DNA from: Rickettsiales bacterium UBA4311
Lineage (GTDB): Bacteria > Pseudomonadota > Alphaproteobacteria > Rickettsiales > Deianiraeaceae
NCBI GenBank assembly: GCA_002394665.1
Contig: DGUL01000001.1
Coordinates: 128,415 to 192,414, forward strand
Direction of reading: 5' to 3'
Length of the DNA stretch: 64,000 nt
Of the stretch, positions 10,201 through 18,288 are shown piece after piece (position 1 is the first letter of the stretch; every line of letters starts with the position of its first letter). The position numbers were made by a program, and so were the translations under genes. The notes under the pieces are model-generated. The model saw only the letters and a program-made list of their open reading frames with translations. It searched no databases and was not told where the DNA came from.

Positions 10201-12349
10201 TACTATAAACATACCCAGTCGGACATTCTGGTCGCCAATATGCTGTAATAGTATGTCCTTCTTTCGTGTATCTACTACTAACTAATTGATGATTTTTATT
10301 TTGACAAGCATTGACCTTTGTAATTACTTTTATTGCATCAACAGGATCCCCGTCATTTACTCTTTTCGGTGTCTTGGAAGCAGAAGTTGTAAAATTACAA
10401 GCATTATTCCAAGAATTGTTCTCTTGACTACGGAATTCCGACATTATTCTATTTAACCCCATTCCAACGCCCTGTGCAGTCTGAATGGCCAAATTAAACA
10501 CATAATTTTTAGCACTCTCGCTGAACACAATCATATAGCACAATGAGACACGCAAAACAAGCATTCCGAATTCCTTACCATCCATCTTGCCAAAATCGCC
10601 ATTTATCATTTTCCACCCAAGCAAAAAAAACCAAAGCGTTAATGCTACAACAGCCAAAGCTTTGATTTTATTTCTAAAAACATCGAAAAGTGTCATTGAA
10701 AATGATGTTTCACCTGACATTTGAGCATTATTTGCTTTTATTGAACGTGTTTTCTGAATTTTTACTTGTTCTATCAAGTTGCTTAGTTTTGCCGTTTCGG
10801 TAAAAACCATTCTTGTAAAACTCTTTTTTTGATCTTCCGTAAAATTATCATATTCATCCGCCATTGTAAGCGAAGTAATTACATTTTCGTTAGCAGTTTT
10901 TTTTTCTTTGCCTTCTTGATCTTTTTCTACATTCCATCCAACAACATTATCTTGAAAACAAGTGTTATATAAAATTTTGTTATCCTCTTTACAACAATTC
11001 TCTGTAACAGCGGTTGAAGGAACTGAGTAGTATTTATCATAAAATGACATAGTTGTCCCCGAATAATGACCCTTACCATTTGCGTCGCAAGAATACTCAA
11101 CCTTCATTGTCCCTTCGTCATTAAACCAAATATCTTTTAATTTCTTTAACGCATCCTTCTTTTGTTGCACGGACAAATCCGCTTCTTTTTTACTCAAAAT
11201 GTTATCATACTTTCTATCCTGAATAATCGTCTGCATTAAATATCTATAAGCTTCCTCCAACAAAACTATATCCGCGGTATATTGTTGTGTTGCTTTTTGA
11301 TTTGTAGTTGAAGTTTGTTTTATACTTAAAATTGGCTTTTCAAAAATATTCCTCGCTGTATTTTCAAAACATTGAACTATACCGGCCGTTATGGTTGCAC
11401 CCCTCTTGGAATACCCACGCAAATCAAAACAAGCCTCATCAAATATTGAAGCTATATCATCTTGCTGTTCATATAAATCTTTATACCTAATAATCCTACA
11501 ATGCTTTGCGTACCTATCTTCGTATTTTCGCTTTTCTTCATCGTTTATAAAAGCCAAATGGCCATTTTCGTCTAACTGAATAACGCCATTATCATCTCTC
11601 TTGTATTCCGGTTCAGTAAGTACTCCACGTCCGACATTATAAATACATGGGCAAGCACTAAAAACACTGGCACACATCACATAAGCGTATCCATCAGCGT
11701 GATGAACATAAATGTTATCGTGTATATCACCTTCCTTGTAAAAGGCATAATTTTTTGTTCCAACTTTATGAAGACACAGCTTATCATATTTATCCACAAT
11801 ATTAGAGACGGAAACTTTTTCATTTGATAAAACCAGAAGCCTTGCAATCTGTTTATCCGTGTACGGCAACGGACTTCCTTCGCCGTCGCCCGAATAGCAA
11901 ACTTCATATTCAGAAGCTTTTTTAAAACCACTTTTTGCTTTTGCCGCTATTATCAAACATTCAATTGCATTACCAACAAGGTTTCCGAGAATATATCCAA
12001 GCATTGAAGCTCCGAAATAAGCCCCAATAGCTGTCCCAACACCACGCATAATATTTTTTACCATTGAATTTGCCGAACAAATGACTGTTTTCTTATTTGT
12101 AGAAAAGACACCTGCAACCTCATCTGTCAGACTTGGTTCTTCAAATTCATCGCACTGAGTGGAGACATTATTATAGGTCTTGCCGTGGAAAGTTTTTATG
12201 GCACTTTTTGTGCAAGGTTCCAATAGTCCGTCGCCAAAAGCAAATGTTGCAACCTTCTTAATTGCGCTCCAAGCATCCGCTTTTGCGTTGCTTTGCATTG
12301 CCGAAAACGACAAAAAAAACATCAATATAAAAACAAAACAACGCCTCAC
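7280..12349 (-). CDS. virB6: large VirB6/TrbL-like type IV secretion membrane protein (1689 residues)
   Basis: The N-terminus has a signal-like segment (MRRCFVFILMFFLSFSAM). A long Cys-rich exported region covers about residues 30-560, with a glycine-rich hydrophobic stretch near 100. A helix pair (ALTLWFFLLGWKM, VLRVSLCYMIVF) lies near 570-620. A second Cys-rich block with repeated C-x-x-x-C patterns spans about 640-1050. The TrbL/VirB6 membrane core is near 1210-1410 (FVKFVFMVFPFGILVFALMF, LSPFVFVLWLFDQTKKALDSW). A hydrophilic coiled-coil tail, rich in K, Q and E, closes the protein. This architecture fits the extended Rickettsiales RvhB6 proteins, which form part of the inner-membrane channel and may expose extra domains. 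The usual VirB6 is about 300 residues. No other virB gene is adjacent. Confidence 0.8.
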   Translation of the reverse strand: MRRCFVFILMFFLSFSAMQSNAKADAWSAIKKVATFAFGDGLLEPCTKSAIKTFHGKTYNNVSTQCDEFEEPSLTDEVAGVFSTNKKTVICSANSMVKNIMRGVGTAIGAYFGASMLGYILGNLVGNAIECLIIAAKAKSGFKKASEYEVCYSGDGEGSPLPYTDKQIARLLVLSNEKVSVSNIVDKYDKLCLHKVGTKNYAFYKEGDIHDNIYVHHADGYAYVMCASVFSACPCIYNVGRGVLTEPEYKRDDNGVIQLDENGHLAFINDEEKRKYEDRYAKHCRIIRYKDLYEQQDDIASIFDEACFDLRGYSKRGATITAGIVQCFENTARNIFEKPILSIKQTSTTNQKATQQYTADIVLLEEAYRYLMQTIIQDRKYDNILSKKEADLSVQQKKDALKKLKDIWFNDEGTMKVEYSCDANGKGHYSGTTMSFYDKYYSVPSTAVTENCCKEDNKILYNTCFQDNVVGWNVEKDQEGKEKKTANENVITSLTMADEYDNFTEDQKKSFTRMVFTETAKLSNLIEQVKIQKTRSIKANNAQMSGETSFSMTLFDVFRNKIKALAVVALTLWFFLLGWKMINGDFGKMDGKEFGMLVLRVSLCYMIVFSESAKNYVFNLAIQTAQGVGMGLNRIMSEFRSQENNSWNNACNFTTSASKTPKRVNDGDPVDAIKVITKVNACQNKNHQLVSSRYTKEGHTITAYWRPECPTGYVYSSCEKYESSYLSSTIGNVCVMAKCVSMETSTTGGQMSVNKSILFVPAVPIEKVSGIKSDALLTAFQDYYKSLEGYGAIYTIKKGKLENGYKDFCISYGFDKNKSVSASDGVRNFTDVSCPFEFQDGKKCSDDNCYSGYCYKKVCLANETEEECKNKASTEENTIVSMLLRKPITDENELIQVDDYEYSCVDESSELYCNGYDPDDKTKCVESKCQPKKLQCETGMSLTCGRKAIMADGSLSDKCLSGVCYKDLTTFMPRPPWERPYKVFQYYNTETNKWVYVKPRCHKVLKDKKKTPVYAQNDPLAEDPKYSSSLNDYAFTCSEEKEQQGYVLDDGYRINDLIDLKFIGSGNKDILVFQGLLSYDDQDNLSDQEKVNKLKYQVIRTAVATIDSNGVVEEYDFIDDGMAAEGSLRAQYRIYLDSKLKALNKNADYPVIKRYGGTRSYKHISFWDSMDCKIIQFLTFTGNDKGFQEDVESALSSAEDGNVDGAIDGAITAFLQFVKFVFMVFPFGILVFALMFAIGAALFMLVARAAQQYVVCVFNLVLTIYLSPFVFVLWLFDQTKKALDSWLKDLQANVIGACVPFITISMFLFIIDWVLFGDASKYVEENMFTVTGGINPDCYDGHESKAPVGCLAVRLMKKFQMWDNILNFLISWVAIFKKDTWVLAGYLIYRALFAAVVIVIMTLMLDKMEGEIYKLTGGKPDTNIGGGFTQSASDSIKSGGMAGIEAMKFGFKTFVNTLKAVKNIAQGVINQVVGLIARMAGAFGNKDAADNINKVKDILNGKRLGEAISAITDRVGNFFKEKFNIGGRGDKIKEMLSKLSQYKQQQLQGINSKTKGRQKEVLEKYKNQLAERKNANADMLKNFEDQIKNREDLSREQKDNMINDAKDRIARQEAEYEQQQKSLLDNEISNIQRQGADELNNASKSIDELIKNVDKNIGNMDTETLGHILKSKTTKTFINRIEEEVHSYE

Positions 12350-12491
12350 GAAACAACGTCAACACTTATAACATAAAAATCAAACATTGACAAAATTTAA
12401 AGTTAAAAGAAAAAGGCAAAAATTTCCAAAAAAACCCCGACAAAACTTAAAAACTAAATAAAGACATTGCAAGCTTCAGCGAACATTAAAA

Positions 12492-14123
12492 TTAAATGCT
12501 AATATAGCTTTTCTTTCTGTAAATAAACTCAATAACCATTCTCGTTATATTTACAGAAGTAAAAATACTGCATAAAATACCAAAAATCAAAGTTATTGAA
12601 AAACCTTTTATAAAGCTCCCTCCAAACGAAAAAAGTGCTATACCTGCAATAATTGTTGTGATATTAGCGTCCAAAATTGTCCCAATTGCTTTTGAAAAAC
12701 CATTTTTTATTACACTCTCCTTATATTTTATTCCTTTTCTTGCCACATCCTTCATTTTTTCATAAATCAAAATATTTGCATCCGTTGCCATTCCGAGCAT
12801 TAAAATAAATCCGGCAATACCCGGTAACGTAAGGGTAAAACCAAAAATTGACATAATACCAAAAGTAAAAATAAAGTTCAAAATCAAAGAACAAATCGTG
12901 ACCAAACCAATCAACCTATACCTCAAACACATAATAACAATCGAAATAGCAATCAAACACACAACGATATTACTTACACGAGACAAAATATTTTTATCAA
13001 AAATTGAGCCAAGTTGTTTTTCGTTCACTATTGACACACTTGCAGGTAAAGAACCCGATCTCAACAACACAGACAAATTTACAACCTCATCTGGTGTAAA
13101 ATGCCCAGTTATAGACCCCGCACCATTTAAAATTGCGGTATTTATCATTGGAGCCATCAAAACCTTGTCATCCAAAACCACCGCCAACAAGCGACCACGA
13201 TTATTTGTAGTTATCTCTCCAAACTTTTTTGTCCCTGTAGCATTCATTCTAAAATTTATTGCATTATTTATTCCATCAATATTCGGCTGAACACTTGCAA
13301 TACTTTCGCCATTTAGAACTGGCTTTTCTTCCATTAAATAATAAACCCCATTCTCACTCTTATAAGACGGCAAAAGCTTATGCTTCTTTAAAATCTCTTT
13401 TGGCTTGTAATAAAAAATATGTTGTCTATCCATCAAGTTAAATTCTAATTTCGCAGTTGTATTGACAATATTTTTTACACCATTTACATCAACGCCGTTT
13501 GGAATTAAAATTACAATTTTATCCGCTCCATACCTCTGAATTGCTATTTCCTTTACCCCAACACCATCAATACGATTTTTCAAAATTGAAATAGCCTTGT
13601 CCGTTGTGTCTGCAATAATCTTTGCCATTGCGTCCTTGGAAATTAAAATCTCAATCTCCAATTCTGGAAAAACATTTTTTACAACTTTAATATTAAACTG
13701 GTTAAATACTCCTCTTAATTCTCCAATAACTTTTTTAATCTTATTGTCTTCCTGCCCTTTAAAATCAAATTTCGTCGCAATAAAATACCCTTCTTTATCC
13801 CTATTTCCACTACTAATTACACAATCGGCTCCTTTCTCCTTGCAAAAATTCTTAATAAATTCCTTTGAATTCTCAATGTTTTCATCAACAACTCCGCTTG
13901 TATCAACAGCGATTGTCAACTGATTTCCGCCGACGATATCAATACCAAAAGTTATTTTTGGAAAAACCAATATCTCTTGTTTGTTGTATTTAAAATAGCC
14001 AATATTCGCACCAAACAAAAGCACAAAATAGACAACAACAGCGAATAAAAATGAACCCTTGACAACATTTTGATTTCTATGAAAAAAAGACCTCATTTTT
14101 TCAAAAAAACTTTTTTGTGCCAT
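12492..14123 (-). CDS. secD: protein translocase subunit SecD
   Basis: 543 residues. An N-terminal membrane helix near 25-45 is followed by the SecD hallmark ITFGIDIVGGNQL (family: FGLDLxGG). Then come the P1 head domain (KAISILKNRIDGVGVKE; family RxxRIDxxGVxE) and a NFRMNATGTKKFGEITT segment. Five C-terminal helices include AGFILMLGMATDANILIYEKMKD (family: G-x-x-x-DANV-I-ERIKEE) and GFSKAIGTILDANITTIIA. SecDF draws translocated polypeptides into the periplasm using the proton gradient. SecF is not adjacent; the neighbour on the same strand is a CorC-like gene, 26 bases upstream in transcription. Confidence 0.95.
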   Translation of the reverse strand: MAQKSFFEKMRSFFHRNQNVVKGSFLFAVVVYFVLLFGANIGYFKYNKQEILVFPKITFGIDIVGGNQLTIAVDTSGVVDENIENSKEFIKNFCKEKGADCVISSGNRDKEGYFIATKFDFKGQEDNKIKKVIGELRGVFNQFNIKVVKNVFPELEIEILISKDAMAKIIADTTDKAISILKNRIDGVGVKEIAIQRYGADKIVILIPNGVDVNGVKNIVNTTAKLEFNLMDRQHIFYYKPKEILKKHKLLPSYKSENGVYYLMEEKPVLNGESIASVQPNIDGINNAINFRMNATGTKKFGEITTNNRGRLLAVVLDDKVLMAPMINTAILNGAGSITGHFTPDEVVNLSVLLRSGSLPASVSIVNEKQLGSIFDKNILSRVSNIVVCLIAISIVIMCLRYRLIGLVTICSLILNFIFTFGIMSIFGFTLTLPGIAGFILMLGMATDANILIYEKMKDVARKGIKYKESVIKNGFSKAIGTILDANITTIIAGIALFSFGGSFIKGFSITLIFGILCSIFTSVNITRMVIEFIYRKKSYISI

Positions 14124-14149
14124 TTAAAAAACTAATCAACAATTTTTAA

Positions 14150-15427
14150 TCATTTTTTACTTTCAATATTGCCATCTTTCTTTTTTGTAATATTTATTTT
14201 TTTAATCCTCGTTTTTGTCGTTTCCAGTATTGTAAAAACATAGCCATCAATCTCAAATTTCGCTCCATTTTGCGGTATTTTATCTATTTCCCCTATCAAA
14301 AAACCACCAATGCTTGAAACATCATCGTTTTTAAAATTACTTCCAACTTTTTCATTTACCTCTTCCAAATCAGCATCGGCTTCTATGTCAAAACCACTTT
14401 CAACCTTCAAGATATCTTCGCCTTCAACTTCACTGCCAATATCGCCGACTATTTCTTCAAGCACGTCTTCCAATGTTAAAATCCCAAGTAAAACACCATA
14501 TTCATCAACAACAAATGCCAATGCCTCGCTATTTCTTTTAAATTCCTTCAAATGACTTTCAACACTTGCATTTCCCGGCAAAAACCACGGCTTATGCAAA
14601 AGCTCACGAATATTGATTTTTGATAAATCATTCTTGCTATTATGTAATGCTTTCATTAAATCATTCGTATAAAGCACACCGATCATATTATCATCCGTCT
14701 TATCATAAAAAGGTATTTTTGTGAAGCCGGTATTCATTATTTTATCAATAACTACCTCTATTTTTTCGTTCACATCAATAGCGAACATTTCGTTTCTCCG
14801 CGTAATAATCTCTTGTAGCTCCGTCTCATCAAGTTGTAAAATCCCACTCAACATTTTTCGCTCTTCACTTTCAATCATCCCTTTTTTGTGATACATCTCC
14901 ACCGTTCCAAGAATCGCCTCGTCAACATCTTCCGTTGCTTGCTCGTTGCGAATGTGTAAGATACTCACAATCTTTGATGTCATTAAATTTATAGACCAAA
15001 TTATTGGATAAAGAATTTTCCAAAGTAATAACAGCAACGGCGATATTACCAAAGTAATTTTTGTTGGTTGTCGTAATGCTATCATCTTTGGAAAAACCTC
15101 ACCAAAAACAAAAATCAAAATAGTCATCATTATTGTTGAAATTAAAATTCCAATTTCATCCCATTGGCCGAACAAACTACTAAAAAACACAGCGGATAGA
15201 GAAGACGCGGCGATATTCACCAAATTATCACAAAGCAATGCGATGCTTACAATTTTCTCCTTATTTGTAAGAACTTTCAAGGCATTTCGTGCTCCTTTTT
15301 TGCCTTCCTCGTTCATTTTAAAAATCTTCTCCTCCGGTGTTGAAACAACTGCGGTTTCTGATAATGAAAAGAAAGCTGATAAAAAAACTAATAAAAAGAT
15401 AGAAAAAAATAAACCACTCGGGCCCAT
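14150..15427 (-). CDS. HlyC/CorC-family transporter (DUF21 - CBS pair - CorC_HlyC)
   Basis: 425 residues with the standard order of this family. A DUF21 domain with about four membrane segments covers 1-175 (FFSLSETAVVSTPEEKIFKMNEEGKKGA is characteristic). Two CBS domains lie near 195-330 (RRNEMFAIDVNEKI; FVVDEYGVLLGILTLEDVLEEIVGDI). A C-terminal CorC_HlyC domain follows (SSIGGFLIGEIDKIPQNGAKFEIDGYVFTILE). Family members are linked to magnesium/cobalt efflux and sodium-driven magnesium export; the old hemolysin label is not informative. It lies between rpsT and secD on the same strand, with gaps of 21-26 bases, so it is probably co-transcribed with one or both. Confidence 0.9.
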   Translation of the reverse strand: MGPSGLFFSIFLLVFLSAFFSLSETAVVSTPEEKIFKMNEEGKKGARNALKVLTNKEKIVSIALLCDNLVNIAASSLSAVFFSSLFGQWDEIGILISTIMMTILIFVFGEVFPKMIALRQPTKITLVISPLLLLLWKILYPIIWSINLMTSKIVSILHIRNEQATEDVDEAILGTVEMYHKKGMIESEERKMLSGILQLDETELQEIITRRNEMFAIDVNEKIEVVIDKIMNTGFTKIPFYDKTDDNMIGVLYTNDLMKALHNSKNDLSKINIRELLHKPWFLPGNASVESHLKEFKRNSEALAFVVDEYGVLLGILTLEDVLEEIVGDIGSEVEGEDILKVESGFDIEADADLEEVNEKVGSNFKNDDVSSIGGFLIGEIDKIPQNGAKFEIDGYVFTILETTKTRIKKINITKKKDGNIESKK

Positions 15428-15448
15428 AAATAAGTAAAACCAAAATTA

Positions 15449-15736
15449 TTAAAGCACTTGCTCTTCTTGTTTAAATTTAGACTTCAAAACCTTAACCAAT
15501 GCACTCGTATGACGAGCAACGGATTGCTTACTAAAAGTATGTTTTTTTGTTGCAATCATTGCATTTTTTTCATAACAAACGACAGCTGTATAACCATCTT
15601 TGTATGTTTTTGCATCAGCAATAGCAAGCTTTGCTTTTTTCAACAATGTTCTAACTTTACTCTTCTGTGAGGCATTTGCGGAGGTTCTTTTGATTGTTCT
15701 TCTAATATCCTTTTTTGAAGATTTCAAGTTAGCCAT
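15449..15736 (-). CDS. rpsT: 30S ribosomal protein S20
   Basis: 95 residues, slightly longer than the usual 86-90. The start MANLKSSKKDIRRTIKRTSAN matches S20 (family MANHKSAxKRIRxxxKRxxxN). The protein is a Lys/Arg-rich bundle of three helices, with KKHTFSKQSVARHTSALVK near the C-terminus as in the family (GxIHKNxAARxKSRLxxxI). S20 binds 16S rRNA early in 30S assembly. It is divergent from secY, with about 120 bases between the two starts that must hold both promoters. Confidence 0.93.
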   Translation of the reverse strand: MANLKSSKKDIRRTIKRTSANASQKSKVRTLLKKAKLAIADAKTYKDGYTAVVCYEKNAMIATKKHTFSKQSVARHTSALVKVLKSKFKQEEQVL

Positions 15737-15856
15737 ACGATACTACAATATGACAGAGCGAATAATCGTTAAAATAAATGTCAAGATATAACAATAATTC
15801 ATTTAAATAATAGAGTTCTTGCAAATAATAAAAGCTATAAAAACATTTGCTGTTGT

Positions 15857-17131
15857 ATGGCAAAAGAAAGATCCTTAAAAGATAAGATACTATTTACAAT
15901 TGGCGTTCTAATTATTTATCGCATTGGTTCATTTATTCCCGTTCCTGTCGTGGATGTGAATAAACTTTCCGCTTTTATGGAAATGGCCAACAAGGGCATA
16001 TTCAGTATGTTCAACGTTTTTTCTGGTGGTGCAATTGGACGTTGTTCTGTTTTTGCTCTTGGAATTATGCCTTACATTACTGCATCAATTATTATTCAGC
16101 TCATTGTTGCGACGACTCCGAAATTGAAAGAAATGAAAAAAGAAGGGGGCGAAGCAGTTCACGAATTGTTTAATCAATACACAAAATACTTAACAATACT
16201 CGTTGGTTTCGGTCAAGCAATGGGAATTTCCGCTTTACTTGCTTCATCAGGAATTGCAGATGCAGAGGCTTTGGAATTCAAGATCACTTGTGCTTTAACA
16301 ATGCTTTGTGGAACTTTTATTCTTATATGGTTTGGTAATAGAATTACAGCTCGCGGAATTGGCAACGGCGGTTCGCTTATAATATTTACTGGTATTGTTG
16401 CAGAAAGTCCAAGAAGCATAGGCCAACTTCTTACGATGGCAAAAAATGGCTCAATAAGCTCTCTCGTTGTGTTTATTATAATAGCAGTTTTTATTGCAAC
16501 CCTTGTTGTTGTGGTTTTATTTGAAAAATCAAATCGTCTTGTTTATATCCAATATCCTCAACAAGTGCAACAATATATGAGAATGCAAAAGCAACAACTT
16601 CAAAATTTCTTACCTTTGAAAGTCAATCCTGCTGGGGTTATTCCTCCAATTTTCGCCAGTGCCGTTATACTTTTACCAAGCACGCTCGCAGGACTTTTTA
16701 GAGATAGTACAAGCCCAATAGCTCAGTTTATAATCGCAAACTTCGCCCACGGAACAATTTTTTACGTCTGCACTGAAATCCTTCTTATAGTTTTCTTTTC
16801 TTTCTTCTACAATAATGTTGTCTTTGATGCAAAAGAAGTTGCCGAGAATTTAAGAAAAAGCAACATATTTATACCAGGCACTCGTCCGGGCGAACAAACA
16901 GCTCAATTATTTAGAAAAATAATGAATAGGCTTTCTTTAATTGGAGCGATTTATTTATCAATCGTTTGCACTATACCAGAAATCGTTGCTTCAAAATATG
17001 GCTATTCGTTTATGATTGGTGGAACAAGTTTACTTATTGTCGTCAATGTCATTTGTGATACAATCGTCGCAATTCAAACCGCGATGTTGCCACAAAAATA
17101 CAGCAAAAATATGAGGATGAATTATAAGTAA
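15857..17131 (+). CDS. secY: preprotein translocase channel SecY
   Basis: 424 residues with ten membrane helices. Recognisable SecY segments are GSFIPVPVVDVNKL near the N-terminus, FSGGAIGRCSVFALGIMPYITASIIIQL (family: FSGGAL-x-SIFALGIMPYI), GNGGSLIIFTGIVA, LPLKVNPAGVIPPIFASA and IPGTRPGEQTA. The N-terminus is about 20 residues shorter than in many homologues; the ATG at 15857 is the first good start. SecY is the membrane channel for secreted and membrane proteins. Oddly, it is not in the ribosomal operon between rplO and rpsM, where those two genes are only six bases apart. It stands alone next to rpsT, which implies relocation and separate control. Confidence 0.96.
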   Translation: MAKERSLKDKILFTIGVLIIYRIGSFIPVPVVDVNKLSAFMEMANKGIFSMFNVFSGGAIGRCSVFALGIMPYITASIIIQLIVATTPKLKEMKKEGGEAVHELFNQYTKYLTILVGFGQAMGISALLASSGIADAEALEFKITCALTMLCGTFILIWFGNRITARGIGNGGSLIIFTGIVAESPRSIGQLLTMAKNGSISSLVVFIIIAVFIATLVVVVLFEKSNRLVYIQYPQQVQQYMRMQKQQLQNFLPLKVNPAGVIPPIFASAVILLPSTLAGLFRDSTSPIAQFIIANFAHGTIFYVCTEILLIVFFSFFYNNVVFDAKEVAENLRKSNIFIPGTRPGEQTAQLFRKIMNRLSLIGAIYLSIVCTIPEIVASKYGYSFMIGGTSLLIVVNVICDTIVAIQTAMLPQKYSKNMRMNYK

Positions 17132-17182
17132 AGTTATAAATAATTTATAACATAAATGCTTTTTTCTTCTTCCGTTCCTTGT

Positions 17183-18274
17183 TTATAATACAATTTCAAG
17201 CACGGCTTTCAATATAGTCTTCTTATCAATTTGTAGTATTTCGTGGCATTTTTTTAATACCTCATCCGCATTGCTTTCACAAACCTTAATATTATTACAC
17301 CTTGCAATATTTAAAACTTCCCGTTTTACACTTTCCAAATTTTCAGCATCACAATAATCATTAAACAAAAACCGATTGCTCTTAATCTTGTCTGCGACGC
17401 CACTTTCAGCCTCTTCTTGATGCTCCAGCAATTTTGCCTCGATCTCCGCAATATCTCCAAGCAAAGACAAAGAAAAGCTGTCAAAATTACCAACATCCTC
17501 CGCCAATCCATTGCTCAATAAATACTTGTTCCCGCCATTTTCACCATCAAAATCATATGTATAAACTTTTCTTCCCTGTTTTTTGGCAAAATTAGCACTT
17601 GACATAGTCCCACTTCTAATACTCCTTGACCGAGCAATAAAAGTTGCATACGACAGCCCTGTTATTATCCTATTTCTCTTAATAAAATTCACTTGTCTTG
17701 GCGGTTCATTTATCGCAAACTCGCTTACAACCACTCCACCTAAATCAACAATTTTCTCCACAAAAAAATCGTGTTCTTGCGGATAACAATTATTCAAACC
17801 ACACGGCATCACCGCAATGGTTCCGCTTTTCATACTTTTAATATGAGCAACAATATCGCTACCTTTTGCCAAACCAGAAACGACAACCCCATCGATAGTT
17901 TGCACACCTTGAACGGCCTCCTCTATTATATCTTTATCATTTCTGTCTAATTCTCTGCTACCGACTATTGCAAAACAATCTCTAATAAAAATATTTTTAT
18001 CCCCTCTTACCATCAAAACAATAGGAGCTTCTGCTGTTTGCTTCAAAAGTTGTGGATATCCATCGTCATAAAAACCAATAACCTCAAAAGTATTGCGATA
18101 AATTTCACTGATTTCTTTTTTCAAAACATCTTCATTGATAAGCCTATTTTTCTCATTCAAAATATCCAATATTTCCGCAATATTTTCACGATTACAAACT
18201 TCGCAAATGCTCTTTTTTAGCTTCTCGTTTATTTTACTTCTCGCGATGTTTAACTCACAAAATTTATCTAACAT
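17183..18274 (-). CDS. dprA: DNA-processing protein DprA
   Basis: 363 residues. An N-terminal helical part is followed by the Rossmann-like DprA core from about residue 80. The core has FYDDGYPQLLK, the first nucleotide-fold motif (AIVGSREL), VVSGLAKGSDIVAHIKSMKSG (family: SGxAxGIDxxAHxxAL), TIAVMPCGLNNCYPQEH, VVSEFAINEPPRQVNFIKRNRIITGLS and the C-terminal part of the fold. DprA loads RecA on incoming single-stranded DNA during natural transformation and protects it. The last about 100 residues are helical and unlike the winged-helix end of many DprA proteins. It is followed downstream of the second VirB6-like gene by 14 bases, so the two may be co-transcribed. Confidence 0.9.
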   Translation of the reverse strand: MLDKFCELNIARSKINEKLKKSICEVCNRENIAEILDILNEKNRLINEDVLKKEISEIYRNTFEVIGFYDDGYPQLLKQTAEAPIVLMVRGDKNIFIRDCFAIVGSRELDRNDKDIIEEAVQGVQTIDGVVVSGLAKGSDIVAHIKSMKSGTIAVMPCGLNNCYPQEHDFFVEKIVDLGGVVVSEFAINEPPRQVNFIKRNRIITGLSYATFIARSRSIRSGTMSSANFAKKQGRKVYTYDFDGENGGNKYLLSNGLAEDVGNFDSFSLSLLGDIAEIEAKLLEHQEEAESGVADKIKSNRFLFNDYCDAENLESVKREVLNIARCNNIKVCESNADEVLKKCHEILQIDKKTILKAVLEIVL

Positions 18275-18288
18275 TTTTACAAAATTTT

